Shown here: positions 1 through 8,780 of the stretch, in pieces
How positions within the stretch are numbered: the stretch's first letter is position 1
Layout: each line of letters begins with the position of its first letter
Assembly (NCBI RefSeq): GCF_002980555.1
Contig: NZ_PVBT01000005.1
Coordinates: forward strand, 248,001-312,000
Source of the DNA: Phyllobacterium myrsinacearum
GTDB lineage: Bacteria; Pseudomonadota; Alphaproteobacteria; Rhizobiales; Rhizobiaceae
Length of the DNA stretch: 64,000 nucleotides
Reading direction: 5' to 3'
The notes under the pieces: generated by a model
The model's input: only the letters and a program-made list of their open reading frames with translations
Databases searched by the model: none
Told to the model about the DNA's origin: nothing
Position numbers and translations under genes: made by a program

Positions 1-994
1 GCGCCCGCTTCATCTCGGCGCCGATGAGTTCTGGCGTCACCACGCCAACGATGCTGGCCGTGATGTCGTCCTGGACGGCGAAAATATCGTCCATCTGCCT
101 GTCGAACTGCTCGGCCCAGATGTGATTGCCGGTCGCCGCATCAATCAGCTGCGCGGTGATCCGCACCCGGGGACCGCTGCGCCGCACACTGCCTTCCAGC
201 ACATAGCGCACACCGAGTTCTCCCGCGACCTGCTTTATGTCAACGGCACCGCCCCTATATGTGAAGGATGAATTGCGGGCGATGACGAAGAATGCCTGGT
301 TGCGTGCCAGGCCTGTAATAATGTCTTCGGCAATACCGTCGGCAAAATACTCCTGGTCCTTGCCGGCGCTCATATCCTGGAACGGCAGGACGGCGATGGC
401 CGGCTTGGCGACATCCCCGGCCGATGGCGCATCGGATCGGGGGCGTCTGGCACCCGCCATGATCTCCAGCACAACCCGATAGACGCGTATACGCTTCCTG
501 ATGTTCTTGACCTGCCGTTCGCCAAGATCTTCAAAGGTAAAGGCCACCTTGCCGGCGACCTGTTCAAACACATTCGCGGTGATCGAGATTCCACCCGGTT
601 CAGCCAAGGCTTCCATCCTTGCGGCGATATTGACGCCGTCGCCAAAGATATCATCACCATCAATGACGATATCGCCTATGTTGATGCCTGCACGATATTG
701 AATGCGATGTTCGCGCGGCATATCCGCTTCAGCGTCTGCCACGCCGCGCTGGATCAGAACCGCGCTTTCGACTGCGTCGACCACGCTGGCGAATTCGACA
801 AGCAGCCCGTCGCCCGTCGTCTTGACGATGCGTCCATTGTGTTCCCGCAGAACCGGATCGATGAGCTGCTGACGATGAACGCGCATGCGCGCTATCGTGG
901 CAGCCTCGTCGGTTTCCATATGGCGCGAATAACTGACCATATCGATTGCCAGAATGGCAACCAGTTTGCGTGCAACGCGGTCGATAGCCAACAC
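1..994 (-). CDS. Class III adenylate/guanylate cyclase with TolB-like domain (partial, C-terminus off window)
   Basis: Reading the minus strand from a GTG at 994 gives an open frame of 331 codons that runs off the left edge. Residues about 10-170 are a class III nucleotide cyclase domain. The metal-binding aspartates are visible in AIDMVSYSRHM (D18) and TTGDGLLVEF (D62), followed by GINIGDIV and GDGVNIAARM. From about residue 200 a TolB-like segment begins (AIAVLPFQDMSAGKDQEYF, then VRYVLEGSVRRSG), the usual rhizobial architecture that continues into TPR repeats. It probably makes cAMP, and the C-terminal part probably senses or binds partners. No in-frame ATG lies nearby upstream, so GTG is chosen; the ribosome site (GGGGAG) is rather close, so the exact start is uncertain. 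The next gene is divergent. Confidence 0.85.
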   Translation of the reverse strand, partial: MLAIDRVARKLVAILAIDMVSYSRHMETDEAATIARMRVHRQQLIDPVLREHNGRIVKTTGDGLLVEFASVVDAVESAVLIQRGVADAEADMPREHRIQYRAGINIGDIVIDGDDIFGDGVNIAARMEALAEPGGISITANVFEQVAGKVAFTFEDLGERQVKNIRKRIRVYRVVLEIMAGARRPRSDAPSAGDVAKPAIAVLPFQDMSAGKDQEYFADGIAEDIITGLARNQAFFVIARNSSFTYRGGAVDIKQVAGELGVRYVLEGSVRRSGPRVRITAQLIDAATGNHIWAEQFDRQMDDIFAVQDDITASIVGVVTPELIGAEMKRA

Positions 995-1471
995 TGCTCC
1001 CCATCTGAATGGCTCTGCAACCGACTTTATGAGTCTCTGCCAGCCAAGTCCATGTGAAACAGGCGATCGGAACAGCAATCACCAAGCCGCGATCCCATCG
1101 ATAACTTCGGTCTCTAGGTGGAACTACCAATTTCCAAATCGATTTAAATGACTAAAGTGTGTTGTGAGGGCTTTAGTCTTCACATGCACTCTTTTTCAAT
1201 GACCAAGATCTTTTTCAACGATCGAAGGCACCGGTCTGGCAACAGACCGGTGTTTTATTGTGTATTCCCCTGCGGCAATCCCAGGTGGATGGCGTCCCAA
1301 CAACCATGCCACGTTGATTATATTCAGCAATTTCGAAAGCTTTCATCAAAACGGATTTAAAGCGCCGATCCCACGATTTTGCCGGAATCGAGGAGCACGA
1401 TTTTTGCGTGCCGCCTTCAAAGCACACCCTAGTCCTGCTGCACATCTGTGCTTTGCAATGAGGTGATCAAG
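995..1471. other. Gene-free divergent intergenic region with an orphan terminator
   Basis: These 477 bases lie between the divergent cyclase and caspase-like genes. I see no convincing protein gene. The region carries a near-repeat (CTTTTTCAATGACCAAG at about 1191-1207, then TCTTTTTCAACGATCGAAG at about 1210-1228). A strong + strand terminator hairpin follows immediately (1229-1257). A terminator with no + strand gene in front of it suggests a short untranslated transcript. Confidence 0.5.
1229..1257 (+). terminator. Strong intrinsic terminator without an upstream gene
   Basis: A perfect 10-bp stem (CACCGGTCTG at 1229-1238, CAGACCGGTG at 1243-1252) closes a GCAA tetraloop and is followed by TTTTATTG. 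This is a textbook Rho-independent terminator for transcription on the + strand. The minus side has no T-run. No + strand protein gene ends here, so it may end a small RNA. Confidence 0.75.
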
Positions 1472-3742
1472 ATGCGAATGATCCGGACTTGTCTTGCCGT
1501 GCTTCTGATGCTCGGCTCCCTCTCCATTCCCGGTCTGGCCCGGGCCCAGGCGCCGCTGGAGAAGAGAATCGCTCTCGTCATCGGCAATTCGGCCTATCAG
1601 ACCGCTCCGCTGCCGACACCGGCCAACGATGCCGGCCTGATTGCACAAACATTGCAGGCCGCCGGGTTTGATGTCGTTGGAGCGAGGGATCTCGATCAGG
1701 ATTCATTGCGCCACACGTTCCGGGATTTTCTCGACAAGGCAACGGCCGCCGGACCCGACGCCGTCGTCTTCGTCTATCTCTCCGGTTACGGACTGCAATA
1801 TGAGGGCGAAAACTATTTCGCCGGGATCGATGCGAAAATGACCCGTGCGACCGACGTTCCCGTCGAAACCATACGGGTCTCCGACTTCACCAAATCGCTT
1901 GCCGCATTGCAGAACAAGGGCACCATTCTGGTGCTGGACGCAGCCCGAACCAATCCGTTCGTCCGATCGGATCAACCGCTGGCAGGCGGATTGTCCATCG
2001 TCGATCCCGACCCCAATGTCCTGATCGGCTTCAACGCAGCGCCCGGCACCGTCGCGCCGCCGGAGGCCGGACCTTACGGTGCCTATGCGCACGCCCTTGC
2101 CGAGATGATGCGTGTCGGCGGGCTGGCGCTTGATGACGTCTTCGATCGCACGCGCCTGCGGGTGAGCGATGCGACCAAGGGCGGGGAACTGCCCTGGAAT
2201 GCCTCGAAATTCCGCACACCCTTCCTTTTCTTCGACAAAGGCCCCGATGCGCCGGCACAACAGGTCTCCGCGCTGCAAGGCAGCGCCATGCGCGCCAAGG
2301 CCATCCGCGATTTCGATGCCCGCGATGCCTATCTCGCCGCGCTCGATCGCGATACGCTGCGCGGGTATGAAGATTTTCTCGCCGCTTATCCCAATGACCC
2401 CATGGCCAAACGCGTACGGGCCATTGTCGCTGCCCGGCGCGAGGCGATCACGTGGCGGCAAACCTGGGTCGCCGATACACCGGAAGCCTATTGGTCATAT
2501 CTGCGCCGCTATCCGCATGGTCCGCATGGCTGGGATGCCCGCCGGAGGCTTGACCATTTTGAAGCCGCGCTGGAGCCGCCCGCATCCTTCACGGTGATTG
2601 CCTACGACGTGCCGCCGCCGCCCGAAACGGAAATCATCTATGTCGACCGGCCGGTCCTCTATTTCGATGATCCCGAGTTCGACTTTGCGCCGCCACCACC
2701 GCCGCCGGTGATTTTTCTGCCGCCGCCCCCGCCGGATTTCGTCGTGCTGGCGCCACCGCCCGCACCCGTCGATCTCTACGTCCTGCCGGTGCCTGCCTTC
2801 GTACCCGTGGCCGAGTGGGTGCGCCCGGCGCGTGACATTGCCCCGCCCGAGAACAATGTGATCTTCAACAATATTCATAACACGGTGATCAACAACACCA
2901 CGACAATCGTGCAGGATCCTGCGGCCGCCCCCAGCCCCGGTCTGAGCACCGGCGCGAAAGTGGCAGGCGCCGCCGTTGTGGCCGGAGCAGCGGCCGCTGC
3001 CCTGCACGTTGCCCTGCCGCCATCGGTGCAGAAGAAGGCGGCAGTCATGCCAAAGCAAAATCCCGTTGCGCCCGCCAAACCCGCCGCGCCGGGCCCGATA
3101 CCCGCAGCGGTCAAACCGCAGGACAGCCATTCGCTCCCCGGCACCAATGGCAGCCGCCTGCCTCTCATCAATGGCAAAGCCGCACTGCGAAACCCGGCGC
3201 CGGCGCAGACACCGGCCCCGCAGGCTGGAACCAAAGCACCCGGGAAAGCCAGCACCGCGGCGGTCAAGCCGCCTTTGCCGGGGCACGCACTCCCGGCCCA
3301 GGCGACCCCAGGCAGTGCCGCACCGCTTGCGCCCGGCAAAACGGCGGTCTCCACCGGCTCGGGCAAAGCGAGGAAAAATGCCCTGCGCGCTGCCACCCAG
3401 CCCAATGTCACGGTACAGGCTAGCCACAAGGCCGCGCCAAACGTTCAACCACGCCGGATTCCGCCAGTGGCTGCAAAACTGAATGCCAGTCCGCGCCCGC
3501 ACGATCAGGCGGCTCTCCGTCCGCCGGTTCAACGGGTGCGGCAACAGAACCAGGCACGGGTCAATGCGCCGGTGAGCAGACCGTCCGGTGCCATGCCGCA
3601 AGCGCATGCGCAAATGCAAATGCAGCCGCGCCGCCAGGTCCAGGCACGGCCGCCGGCCGCAAGGCCCCAGGCGCATGCGCCGCAAAAACCCGGCATGAAG
3701 AAAGAGTGCGGTGGCCGGGATCAGCCCGCCTGCCCCAAATGA
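1472..3742 (+). CDS. Secreted caspase-fold (C14-like) protein with both catalytic residues replaced
   Basis: The start at 1472 is chosen because GAGGTG lies six bases upstream and a signal peptide follows directly (MRMIRTCLAVLLMLGSLSI, then AQA). The frame is open back to a GTG at 1448. The mature N-terminus is a bacterial caspase-family domain: KRIALVIGNSAYQ opens it and the usual core strands follow. The histidine motif normally reads YFSGHG but here reads YLSGYG. The cysteine motif normally reads LVLDACRNNPF but here reads LVLDAARTNPF. The codons are TAT and GCA, so neither is a borderline reading. The protein should not be a protease. After about residue 380 it turns into a long Pro/Ala-rich tail with polyproline runs, an Asn-rich patch and many QA/PA stretches, ending in a small Cys-containing tip. 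It is probably periplasmic or surface-exposed. The DUF1800 gene follows after 65 bases. Confidence 0.85.
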   Translation: MRMIRTCLAVLLMLGSLSIPGLARAQAPLEKRIALVIGNSAYQTAPLPTPANDAGLIAQTLQAAGFDVVGARDLDQDSLRHTFRDFLDKATAAGPDAVVFVYLSGYGLQYEGENYFAGIDAKMTRATDVPVETIRVSDFTKSLAALQNKGTILVLDAARTNPFVRSDQPLAGGLSIVDPDPNVLIGFNAAPGTVAPPEAGPYGAYAHALAEMMRVGGLALDDVFDRTRLRVSDATKGGELPWNASKFRTPFLFFDKGPDAPAQQVSALQGSAMRAKAIRDFDARDAYLAALDRDTLRGYEDFLAAYPNDPMAKRVRAIVAARREAITWRQTWVADTPEAYWSYLRRYPHGPHGWDARRRLDHFEAALEPPASFTVIAYDVPPPPETEIIYVDRPVLYFDDPEFDFAPPPPPPVIFLPPPPPDFVVLAPPPAPVDLYVLPVPAFVPVAEWVRPARDIAPPENNVIFNNIHNTVINNTTTIVQDPAAAPSPGLSTGAKVAGAAVVAGAAAAALHVALPPSVQKKAAVMPKQNPVAPAKPAAPGPIPAAVKPQDSHSLPGTNGSRLPLINGKAALRNPAPAQTPAPQAGTKAPGKASTAAVKPPLPGHALPAQATPGSAAPLAPGKTAVSTGSGKARKNALRAATQPNVTVQASHKAAPNVQPRRIPPVAAKLNASPRPHDQAALRPPVQRVRQQNQARVNAPVSRPSGAMPQAHAQMQMQPRRQVQARPPAARPQAHAPQKPGMKKECGGRDQPACPK

Positions 3743-3807
3743 GAATCGGCATCTGCAACGGGAAACGCCGTTGCGATGCACCACCCTTTATTCGGCGGAG
3801 TGAGAGC

Positions 3808-5343
3808 ATGCGCAGAGGTCGAATAGCACTTTTTTCAATCTGTGGGCTGGTCCTGCTCAGCCCGTTCCATGCCGCAGCGGCGCCTGCCGCCGACAACCCT
3901 GCGGTGCAGATCGTGCGCGATCTTGCGCTGGTTGACGCGGTCACATGGGGCGTCAATCCATCGGCCATGGCGGCCTATCACACACTTGGCCGGGAAAAAT
4001 GGCTGCAAACGCAACTCCATCCCGCGTCTGACGTCCTGCCGGCGGCGGTCCGGACACAGATCGATGCCTTGCCGGTCAGCCAGAAATCCGCCTTTGATCT
4101 TGCCACGGACTTCGACGCACAGGCGCGCGCCGCCAGCCAGACGGCCGATCCCGACCAGAAAGCCATTGCGCAAAAGGCTTTTCAGGATGGCATGAGCGAT
4201 ATGGCCCGGCAGGCCGCAACCGCCAGCCTGTTGCGGGCGCTCTATTCGCCCGATCAGCTGCGCGAGCGGATGACGTGGTTCTGGTTCAATCATTTCAACG
4301 TGCACCAGTACAAGGCCAATCTGCGCATCCTCGTCGGCGATTACGAGAACAAGGCCATCCGCGCGCACGCGCTCGGCCGGTTTCATGACCTGCTGGAGGC
4401 GACGCTGCGTCACCCCGCCATGATCCGCTACCTCGACAATGCCGACAACGCCGTCGGCCATATCAACGAGAATTACGCCCGGGAGATCATGGAGCTGCAC
4501 ACAATGGGCGTCGGCTCCGGCTATACGCAGAAGGATGTCGAGGAACTGGCACGTATCCTCACCGGTGTCGGGATCGATCTCAAACCGGACAATCCCAAGC
4601 TGAAACCGGACCAGCAGCCGCTGCTCGTGCGTGACGGCTTGTTTGAATTCAATCCGGCACGCCATGATTTCGGCGACAAGGTGTTCCTGGGGCGAACGAT
4701 CAAAGGGCGCGGTTTTGCCGAAGTTGAAGAGGCGCTCGACATACTGTGCAAACAGCCGGCAACGGCCCAGCATGTGTCCCGGCAGCTCGCCACCTATTTT
4801 GTCGCCGATGTCCCGCCCCCAGCCCTGGTTGACCGGATGGCGCAGACCTTCATGCGGACGGATGGCAATATCGCCAGCGTCCTCGACACACTGTTCCATT
4901 CCCCCGAATTTACGGCTTCGCTTGGCGGGCATTTCAAAGATCCGGTCCGCTATGTTCTTTCCGCCATCCGTCTTGCCTATGACACGAAAGTCATCGTCAA
5001 CAGCGCACCGGTGCAGAACTGGCTGAACCGCCTGGCGGAGGGCCTCTATAACCACCAGACCCCCGACGGCTATTCCATGATGTCGACGACGTGGAACGGA
5101 TCGGGGGCAATGATGACGCGCTTTGAGATCGCCCACCAGATCGGGTCCAATTCAGCCGGGCTTTTCAAGGCGGCAACACCCGACGCAGTGGACCAGCCGG
5201 CATTTCCGCTCATCGAAAACGGGCTGTATTTCTCCAGCCTGCATCTGAAGCTTTCAACGCCGACACAGACCGCCCTGGACAAGGCGATTTCACCGCAGGA
5301 CTGGAACACCCTGTTCCTGTCCTCGCCCGAATTCATGCAGTAG
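3808..5343 (+). CDS. DUF1800 family exported protein
   Basis: The 511-residue protein belongs to the DUF1800 family. Diagnostic stretches include TWFWFNHFNV, NENYAREIMELHTMGVGSGY and ARILTGVGID. The start at 3808 follows a GGAG site and gives a normal signal peptide (RRGRIALFSICGLVLLSP, cleavage near HAAAA). An upstream ATG at 3706 would overlap the previous gene and bury the signal, so I rejected it. DUF1800 genes are almost always paired with a DUF1501 gene, as here, 24 bases downstream. The pair is thought to act in the envelope, but the biochemical role is not established. The upstream neighbour is a secreted pseudo-caspase with the same orientation, so all three may be co-transcribed. 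Confidence 0.9.
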   Translation: MRRGRIALFSICGLVLLSPFHAAAAPAADNPAVQIVRDLALVDAVTWGVNPSAMAAYHTLGREKWLQTQLHPASDVLPAAVRTQIDALPVSQKSAFDLATDFDAQARAASQTADPDQKAIAQKAFQDGMSDMARQAATASLLRALYSPDQLRERMTWFWFNHFNVHQYKANLRILVGDYENKAIRAHALGRFHDLLEATLRHPAMIRYLDNADNAVGHINENYAREIMELHTMGVGSGYTQKDVEELARILTGVGIDLKPDNPKLKPDQQPLLVRDGLFEFNPARHDFGDKVFLGRTIKGRGFAEVEEALDILCKQPATAQHVSRQLATYFVADVPPPALVDRMAQTFMRTDGNIASVLDTLFHSPEFTASLGGHFKDPVRYVLSAIRLAYDTKVIVNSAPVQNWLNRLAEGLYNHQTPDGYSMMSTTWNGSGAMMTRFEIAHQIGSNSAGLFKAATPDAVDQPAFPLIENGLYFSSLHLKLSTPTQTALDKAISPQDWNTLFLSSPEFMQ

Positions 5344-5367
5344 TGGCAACCCGAGGAGAAGACGATC

Positions 5368-6561
5368 ATGCATATCAATCGCCGTGATCTCATTGGTGGA
5401 CTGGCAGCCCTGACCTCCATGACGGTTGCCGGGCGTGTCTGGGCGGCGCCCAAAACGGACGCACGCCTGCTCGTGGTGTTCCTGCGCGGCGCCTATGACG
5501 CCGCCAATGTGGTGATTCCAGTCAGCAGCGATTTCTACTACGCGTCGCGGCCGAACCTTGCCATCGCCCGTCCCGACGCGGCCAATGCCGCCTCGGCGCT
5601 CTCCCTCGACGTCAACTGGGGCCTGCATCCGGCCCTGAAGGACACGATCCTGCCTTTCTATCAGAAGGGGCAGGCAGCCTTCATTCCATTCGCCGGTACC
5701 GACGACCTCACACGCAGCCACTTTGAAACCCAAGACACCATCGAGCTTGGACAGGACGTCAACGGCACACGGGATTACCGGTCCGGCTTCATGGCGCGCC
5801 TCGCCGGCGCCCTCACGCGCGTGCGGCCCATCTCCTTCACCGACCAGATGCCCCTCACCTTCCAGGGCGGCGAGCCGGTCCCCAACATCGCCATCAACAG
5901 CGTGGGCAAGCCAGGCATCGACAGCCGCCAGGCGAGTCTCATCAGCGCCATGTATGACGGACAGCCATTGGCCGGCTCGGTGCGGGAAGGCTTTCGCGTC
6001 CGCGACGATGTCTACCATGCGATCACCGATCACATGATGGAAGCCAGCCGCGGCGCTGTCTCCGCCAAGGGGTTCGAGCTGTCCGCACGCCGGATTGGCC
6101 GCCTCATGCGCGAGCAGTTCAACCTGGGTTTCGTCGATGTCGGCGGCTGGGACACCCATGTGAACCAGGGCGCGGCAAACGGTTATCTCGCCGACAGGCT
6201 GAGCGAGCTTGGCCGGGGAATTGCCGGGTTCGCCGAAGAGATCGGCCCGCAATGGCAGGACACGGTCGTGGTGGTCCTGTCCGAATTCGGCCGCACGTTC
6301 CGCGAGAACGGCAATCGCGGCACGGATCACGGCCATGGCAGTGTCTACTGGGTTCTGGGCGGCGGTATCAAGGGCGGCCGCATCGCCGGTGAACAGATCG
6401 CGGTCGATCAGGCCCATCTTTTCCAGAATCGCGACTATCCCGTTCTGACCGATTACCGCTCCCTGCTCGGCGGACTGTTCCAGCGCATGTATGGCCTGGA
6501 CCAGACCGGGCTCAACCGCGTCTTTGCCGCCGTGCAGCCGCGCGACCTCGCCTTGATATGA
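5368..6561 (+). CDS. DUF1501 family Tat-exported protein
   Basis: This 397-residue protein is the usual partner of DUF1800. The N-terminus INRRDLIGGLAALTSM is a twin-arginine signal (RRDLIG), so it should be exported folded. The body shows the DUF1501/sulfatase-like pattern: LLVVFLRGAYDAANVVIP near the mature start, FVDVGGWDTHVNQG in the middle and VVVLSEFGRTFRENGNRGTD then HGHGS toward the end. The Asp/His clusters (GGWDTH, TDHGHG) look like metal ligands of an alkaline-phosphatase-type fold. A GAGGAG site lies just upstream of the ATG. The substrate is unknown. Confidence 0.9.
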   Translation: MHINRRDLIGGLAALTSMTVAGRVWAAPKTDARLLVVFLRGAYDAANVVIPVSSDFYYASRPNLAIARPDAANAASALSLDVNWGLHPALKDTILPFYQKGQAAFIPFAGTDDLTRSHFETQDTIELGQDVNGTRDYRSGFMARLAGALTRVRPISFTDQMPLTFQGGEPVPNIAINSVGKPGIDSRQASLISAMYDGQPLAGSVREGFRVRDDVYHAITDHMMEASRGAVSAKGFELSARRIGRLMREQFNLGFVDVGGWDTHVNQGAANGYLADRLSELGRGIAGFAEEIGPQWQDTVVVVLSEFGRTFRENGNRGTDHGHGSVYWVLGGGIKGGRIAGEQIAVDQAHLFQNRDYPVLTDYRSLLGGLFQRMYGLDQTGLNRVFAAVQPRDLALI

Positions 6562-6591
6562 AAGCCGGCCAGCGCCAATGTCTCCGTAGAC

Positions 6592-7152
6592 TCAGCTTCC
6601 GGCCAGGCTCTTGATCGAGTCCCAGAATGGCTTCATCTGATCGGACTGGGTGGAGAAATAGCCCGGAGCGATGACGAGAAACGCCCAGAGGAAGCCCGAC
6701 GGAATATTGGCGAGCTGAAATCTGAATTCGCTCATTCCAGCCACCCCGGCGACAACCGGAATGACGGCCCGGACCGGACCAAAGAAATGGCCGAGAAAAA
6801 CGCTGAAGACGCCGTATCGCTCGAAAAACCGCTCCGACCGCTCGACCATGGCCGGATAGCGGGAAAATGGCCAGTTTCTCAATATGGGCTCGTGAAAGTA
6901 CCGCCCCACCCAAAAGGAAAGCGTATAGCCCACGCATGCGCCGATACCGCCGGAAACAAGCAGCGGCCAGAAGGGAAGCCCGCTCGCTCCGAAGAGGCCG
7001 CCTATGCCCAGAAGGATAATCGTGGAGGGAACAAGCAGGGAGAGCAGGGCCAGGGATTCAACCAAGCCGAGCGCAAAGACGATGACTGGCGCCCATTTTT
7101 CATGTTCCCGCGTGAAGGAAATCGTCGCTTCGATAATATTGGAAAGGTCCAT
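6592..7152 (-). CDS. DedA family membrane protein
   Basis: A 186-residue polytopic inner-membrane protein of the DedA/SNARE-associated (VTT) family. The family motifs are present: a glycine-rich re-entrant segment with FGASGLPFWPLLVSGG, then YFHEPILRNWPFSRY, ERFFERYGVFSVFLGHFFGP and a hydrophobic stretch starting RAVIPVVAGVAGM. The Arg in FFGPVRAVIP is the conserved family position. DedA proteins act in lipid flipping, including undecaprenyl phosphate recycling, and in membrane homeostasis. The start at 7152 has an AGG site six bases before it; upstream residues in the same frame look non-coding. A stem-loop separates it from ctpA on the same strand. Confidence 0.9.
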   Translation of the reverse strand: MDLSNIIEATISFTREHEKWAPVIVFALGLVESLALLSLLVPSTIILLGIGGLFGASGLPFWPLLVSGGIGACVGYTLSFWVGRYFHEPILRNWPFSRYPAMVERSERFFERYGVFSVFLGHFFGPVRAVIPVVAGVAGMSEFRFQLANIPSGFLWAFLVIAPGYFSTQSDQMKPFWDSIKSLAGS

Positions 7153-7202
7153 TGTACCTGACAAGAATGAGAAATCGTGGTGGTTGCAAAATGGCGGCAA
7201 CA

Positions 7203-7235
7203 GAAAGGGACAGACCGGACAGGCCTGTCCCTTTC
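7203..7235 (-). terminator. Stem-loop downstream of ctpA
   Basis: Inverted arms GAAAGGGACAG (7203-7213) and CTGTCCCTTTC (7225-7235) form an 11-bp stem between the ctpA stop (7258) and the dedA start (7152). On the minus strand the stem runs into CTTTCTGTT, a weak T-rich tail. It is probably a terminator or attenuator for ctpA. Confidence 0.55.
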
Positions 7236-7257
7236 ATGGTGGTCTCCGGCCTTCCGG

Positions 7258-8583
7258 TTATTTCGAGAAACCTTTTGTCGGATCTGCCGGGAATGCCGCA
7301 TTGGCCTGTTCGCCGCGCAGCAGTTTCAGGGCTTCGATCAGCTGCAGGTCGTCCTTCGGATCCGGCGGGACATAGGCGATCGAGCCCGATCCTTCCGCAT
7401 CCTCCTGAACGCCCTTGATATGGCCCTTCAGGCTGGATTCGCTCATCGGTTCGGCCCGGCCCTTCAGATCGTCCGGCAGCGGCTGTTCGACCGTGATATC
7501 CGGCACGATGCCCTTGCCCTGGATCGACTTGCCCGCCGGGGTGTAATACAGCGCCGTCGTCAGCCGCAGCGCGCCGTTCTCGCCTAGCGGAATGATCGTC
7601 TGCACCGAGCCCTTGCCGAAGGACCGCGTGCCCAGCACCGTCGCCCGGCGTTGATCCTGCAATGCGCCTGCAACGATTTCAGCCGCACTGGCGGAACCGC
7701 CATTGATCAAGACGATCATCGGCTTGCCATTGATCAGATCGCCCGGACGGGCATCGAAGCGGGTGATGTCCTGCGGGTCGCGGGCACGGGTCGAGACGAT
7801 CTCGCCCTTGTCGAGGAAGGCGTCGGAGACGGCAACCGCTTGGTCCAGGAGGCCGCCGGGGTTAAGGCGCAGATCGAGCACAAAGCCCTTGAGCTTGTCG
7901 GCGGGAACCTTGCTCTGAATGTCCTTGATCGCCTTCTGCAGGTCTTCGAAGGTCTGCTCGGTGAAGGAAATGACCCTGACATAGCCGACATCGTTCTCGA
8001 CGCGGTATTTGACGGCCTTTACCTTGACCACATCGCGCACGATGGTCAGCTTGATCGGCTTGTCGGCGCCCTGGCGGATCAGGGTCAGCTCGATGGGAGT
8101 GTTGACATCGCCGCGCATCTTGTCGACGGCATCGTTCAGCGTCAGGCCGCGAACTTCGGTCCCGTCGATCTGCGAGATATAATCGCCAGCCAGAACCCCC
8201 GCCTTGAAAGCGGGCCCGTCTTCCGTTGGCGTGATTACCTTCAACAGCTGGTTTTCCATGGTGACTTCAATGCCAAGGCCGCCAAACTCGCCCTTGGTCT
8301 GCACCGACATTTCCTTCGCCTGGTCGGCGTTCATGTAGGACGAATGCGGATCGAGCGATGTCAGCATGCCATTGATGGCGCTTTCGATCAGCTTCTGGTC
8401 ATCCGGCGGCGTGACATACTGGTTGCGCACGCGCTCGAACACTTCACCGAAAAGCGACAGCTGCTTGTATGTGTCACTGCCCGCAGCTTGCGCGGCGGTT
8501 ATATGCAGCCCGCCCTGCACAGCCACCATTGCCGTCGCCCCCATCAGGGCCCCGGCCATGAGAAGCGTTAACCTGCGTACCAT
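7258..8583 (-). CDS. ctpA: S41 family C-terminal processing protease CtpA
   Basis: A 441-residue carboxy-terminal processing peptidase. In order it has a signal anchor (VRRLTLLMAGALMGATAMVA), the helical dimer region, a PDZ domain (GGLGIEVTMENQLLKVITP and AGVLAGDYISQIDGTEV) and the S41 core. The nucleophile serine is in NGGSASAAEIVAGAL, and the general-base lysine is in GTRSFGKGSVQTII, so the enzyme should be active. It works in the periplasm on misfolded proteins and cell-wall hydrolases. The start at 8583 has GGAAGG seven bases upstream. In many relatives ctpA sits next to a murein hydrolase activator gene; here it does not. Confidence 0.92.
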   Translation of the reverse strand: MVRRLTLLMAGALMGATAMVAVQGGLHITAAQAAGSDTYKQLSLFGEVFERVRNQYVTPPDDQKLIESAINGMLTSLDPHSSYMNADQAKEMSVQTKGEFGGLGIEVTMENQLLKVITPTEDGPAFKAGVLAGDYISQIDGTEVRGLTLNDAVDKMRGDVNTPIELTLIRQGADKPIKLTIVRDVVKVKAVKYRVENDVGYVRVISFTEQTFEDLQKAIKDIQSKVPADKLKGFVLDLRLNPGGLLDQAVAVSDAFLDKGEIVSTRARDPQDITRFDARPGDLINGKPMIVLINGGSASAAEIVAGALQDQRRATVLGTRSFGKGSVQTIIPLGENGALRLTTALYYTPAGKSIQGKGIVPDITVEQPLPDDLKGRAEPMSESSLKGHIKGVQEDAEGSGSIAYVPPDPKDDLQLIEALKLLRGEQANAAFPADPTKGFSK

Positions 8584-8780
8584 TTGCATTCCTTCCAGAA
8601 AATCTGCGTGCCCAAAAAAGAGCAACAGGATCATTATATGCCAACCAAGGCAGGATTAACACGACCAGAATATGACCGACGCAGGCCGCGATCCAGAATG
8701 ATACACTGCCGCTTCCGGTAAATTACACAAGAGCCGTTCACATGGCTTTTTGGCCTGAGTGCAACATATTTCGCTTGCTC

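Noticed and set aside
2690-2765. CCGCC-type tandem repeat
   Set aside because: It simply encodes polyproline runs within the pseudo-caspase tail.
2495-3784. A 429-codon minus-strand frame opposite the pseudo-caspase tail
   Set aside because: It is Arg/Gly-rich with no family features and mirrors the Pro/Ala-rich GC-heavy coding on the + strand.
3835-5136. A 433-codon minus-strand frame opposite DUF1800
   Set aside because: The + strand protein has clear family motifs; the antisense frame has none and no ribosome site.
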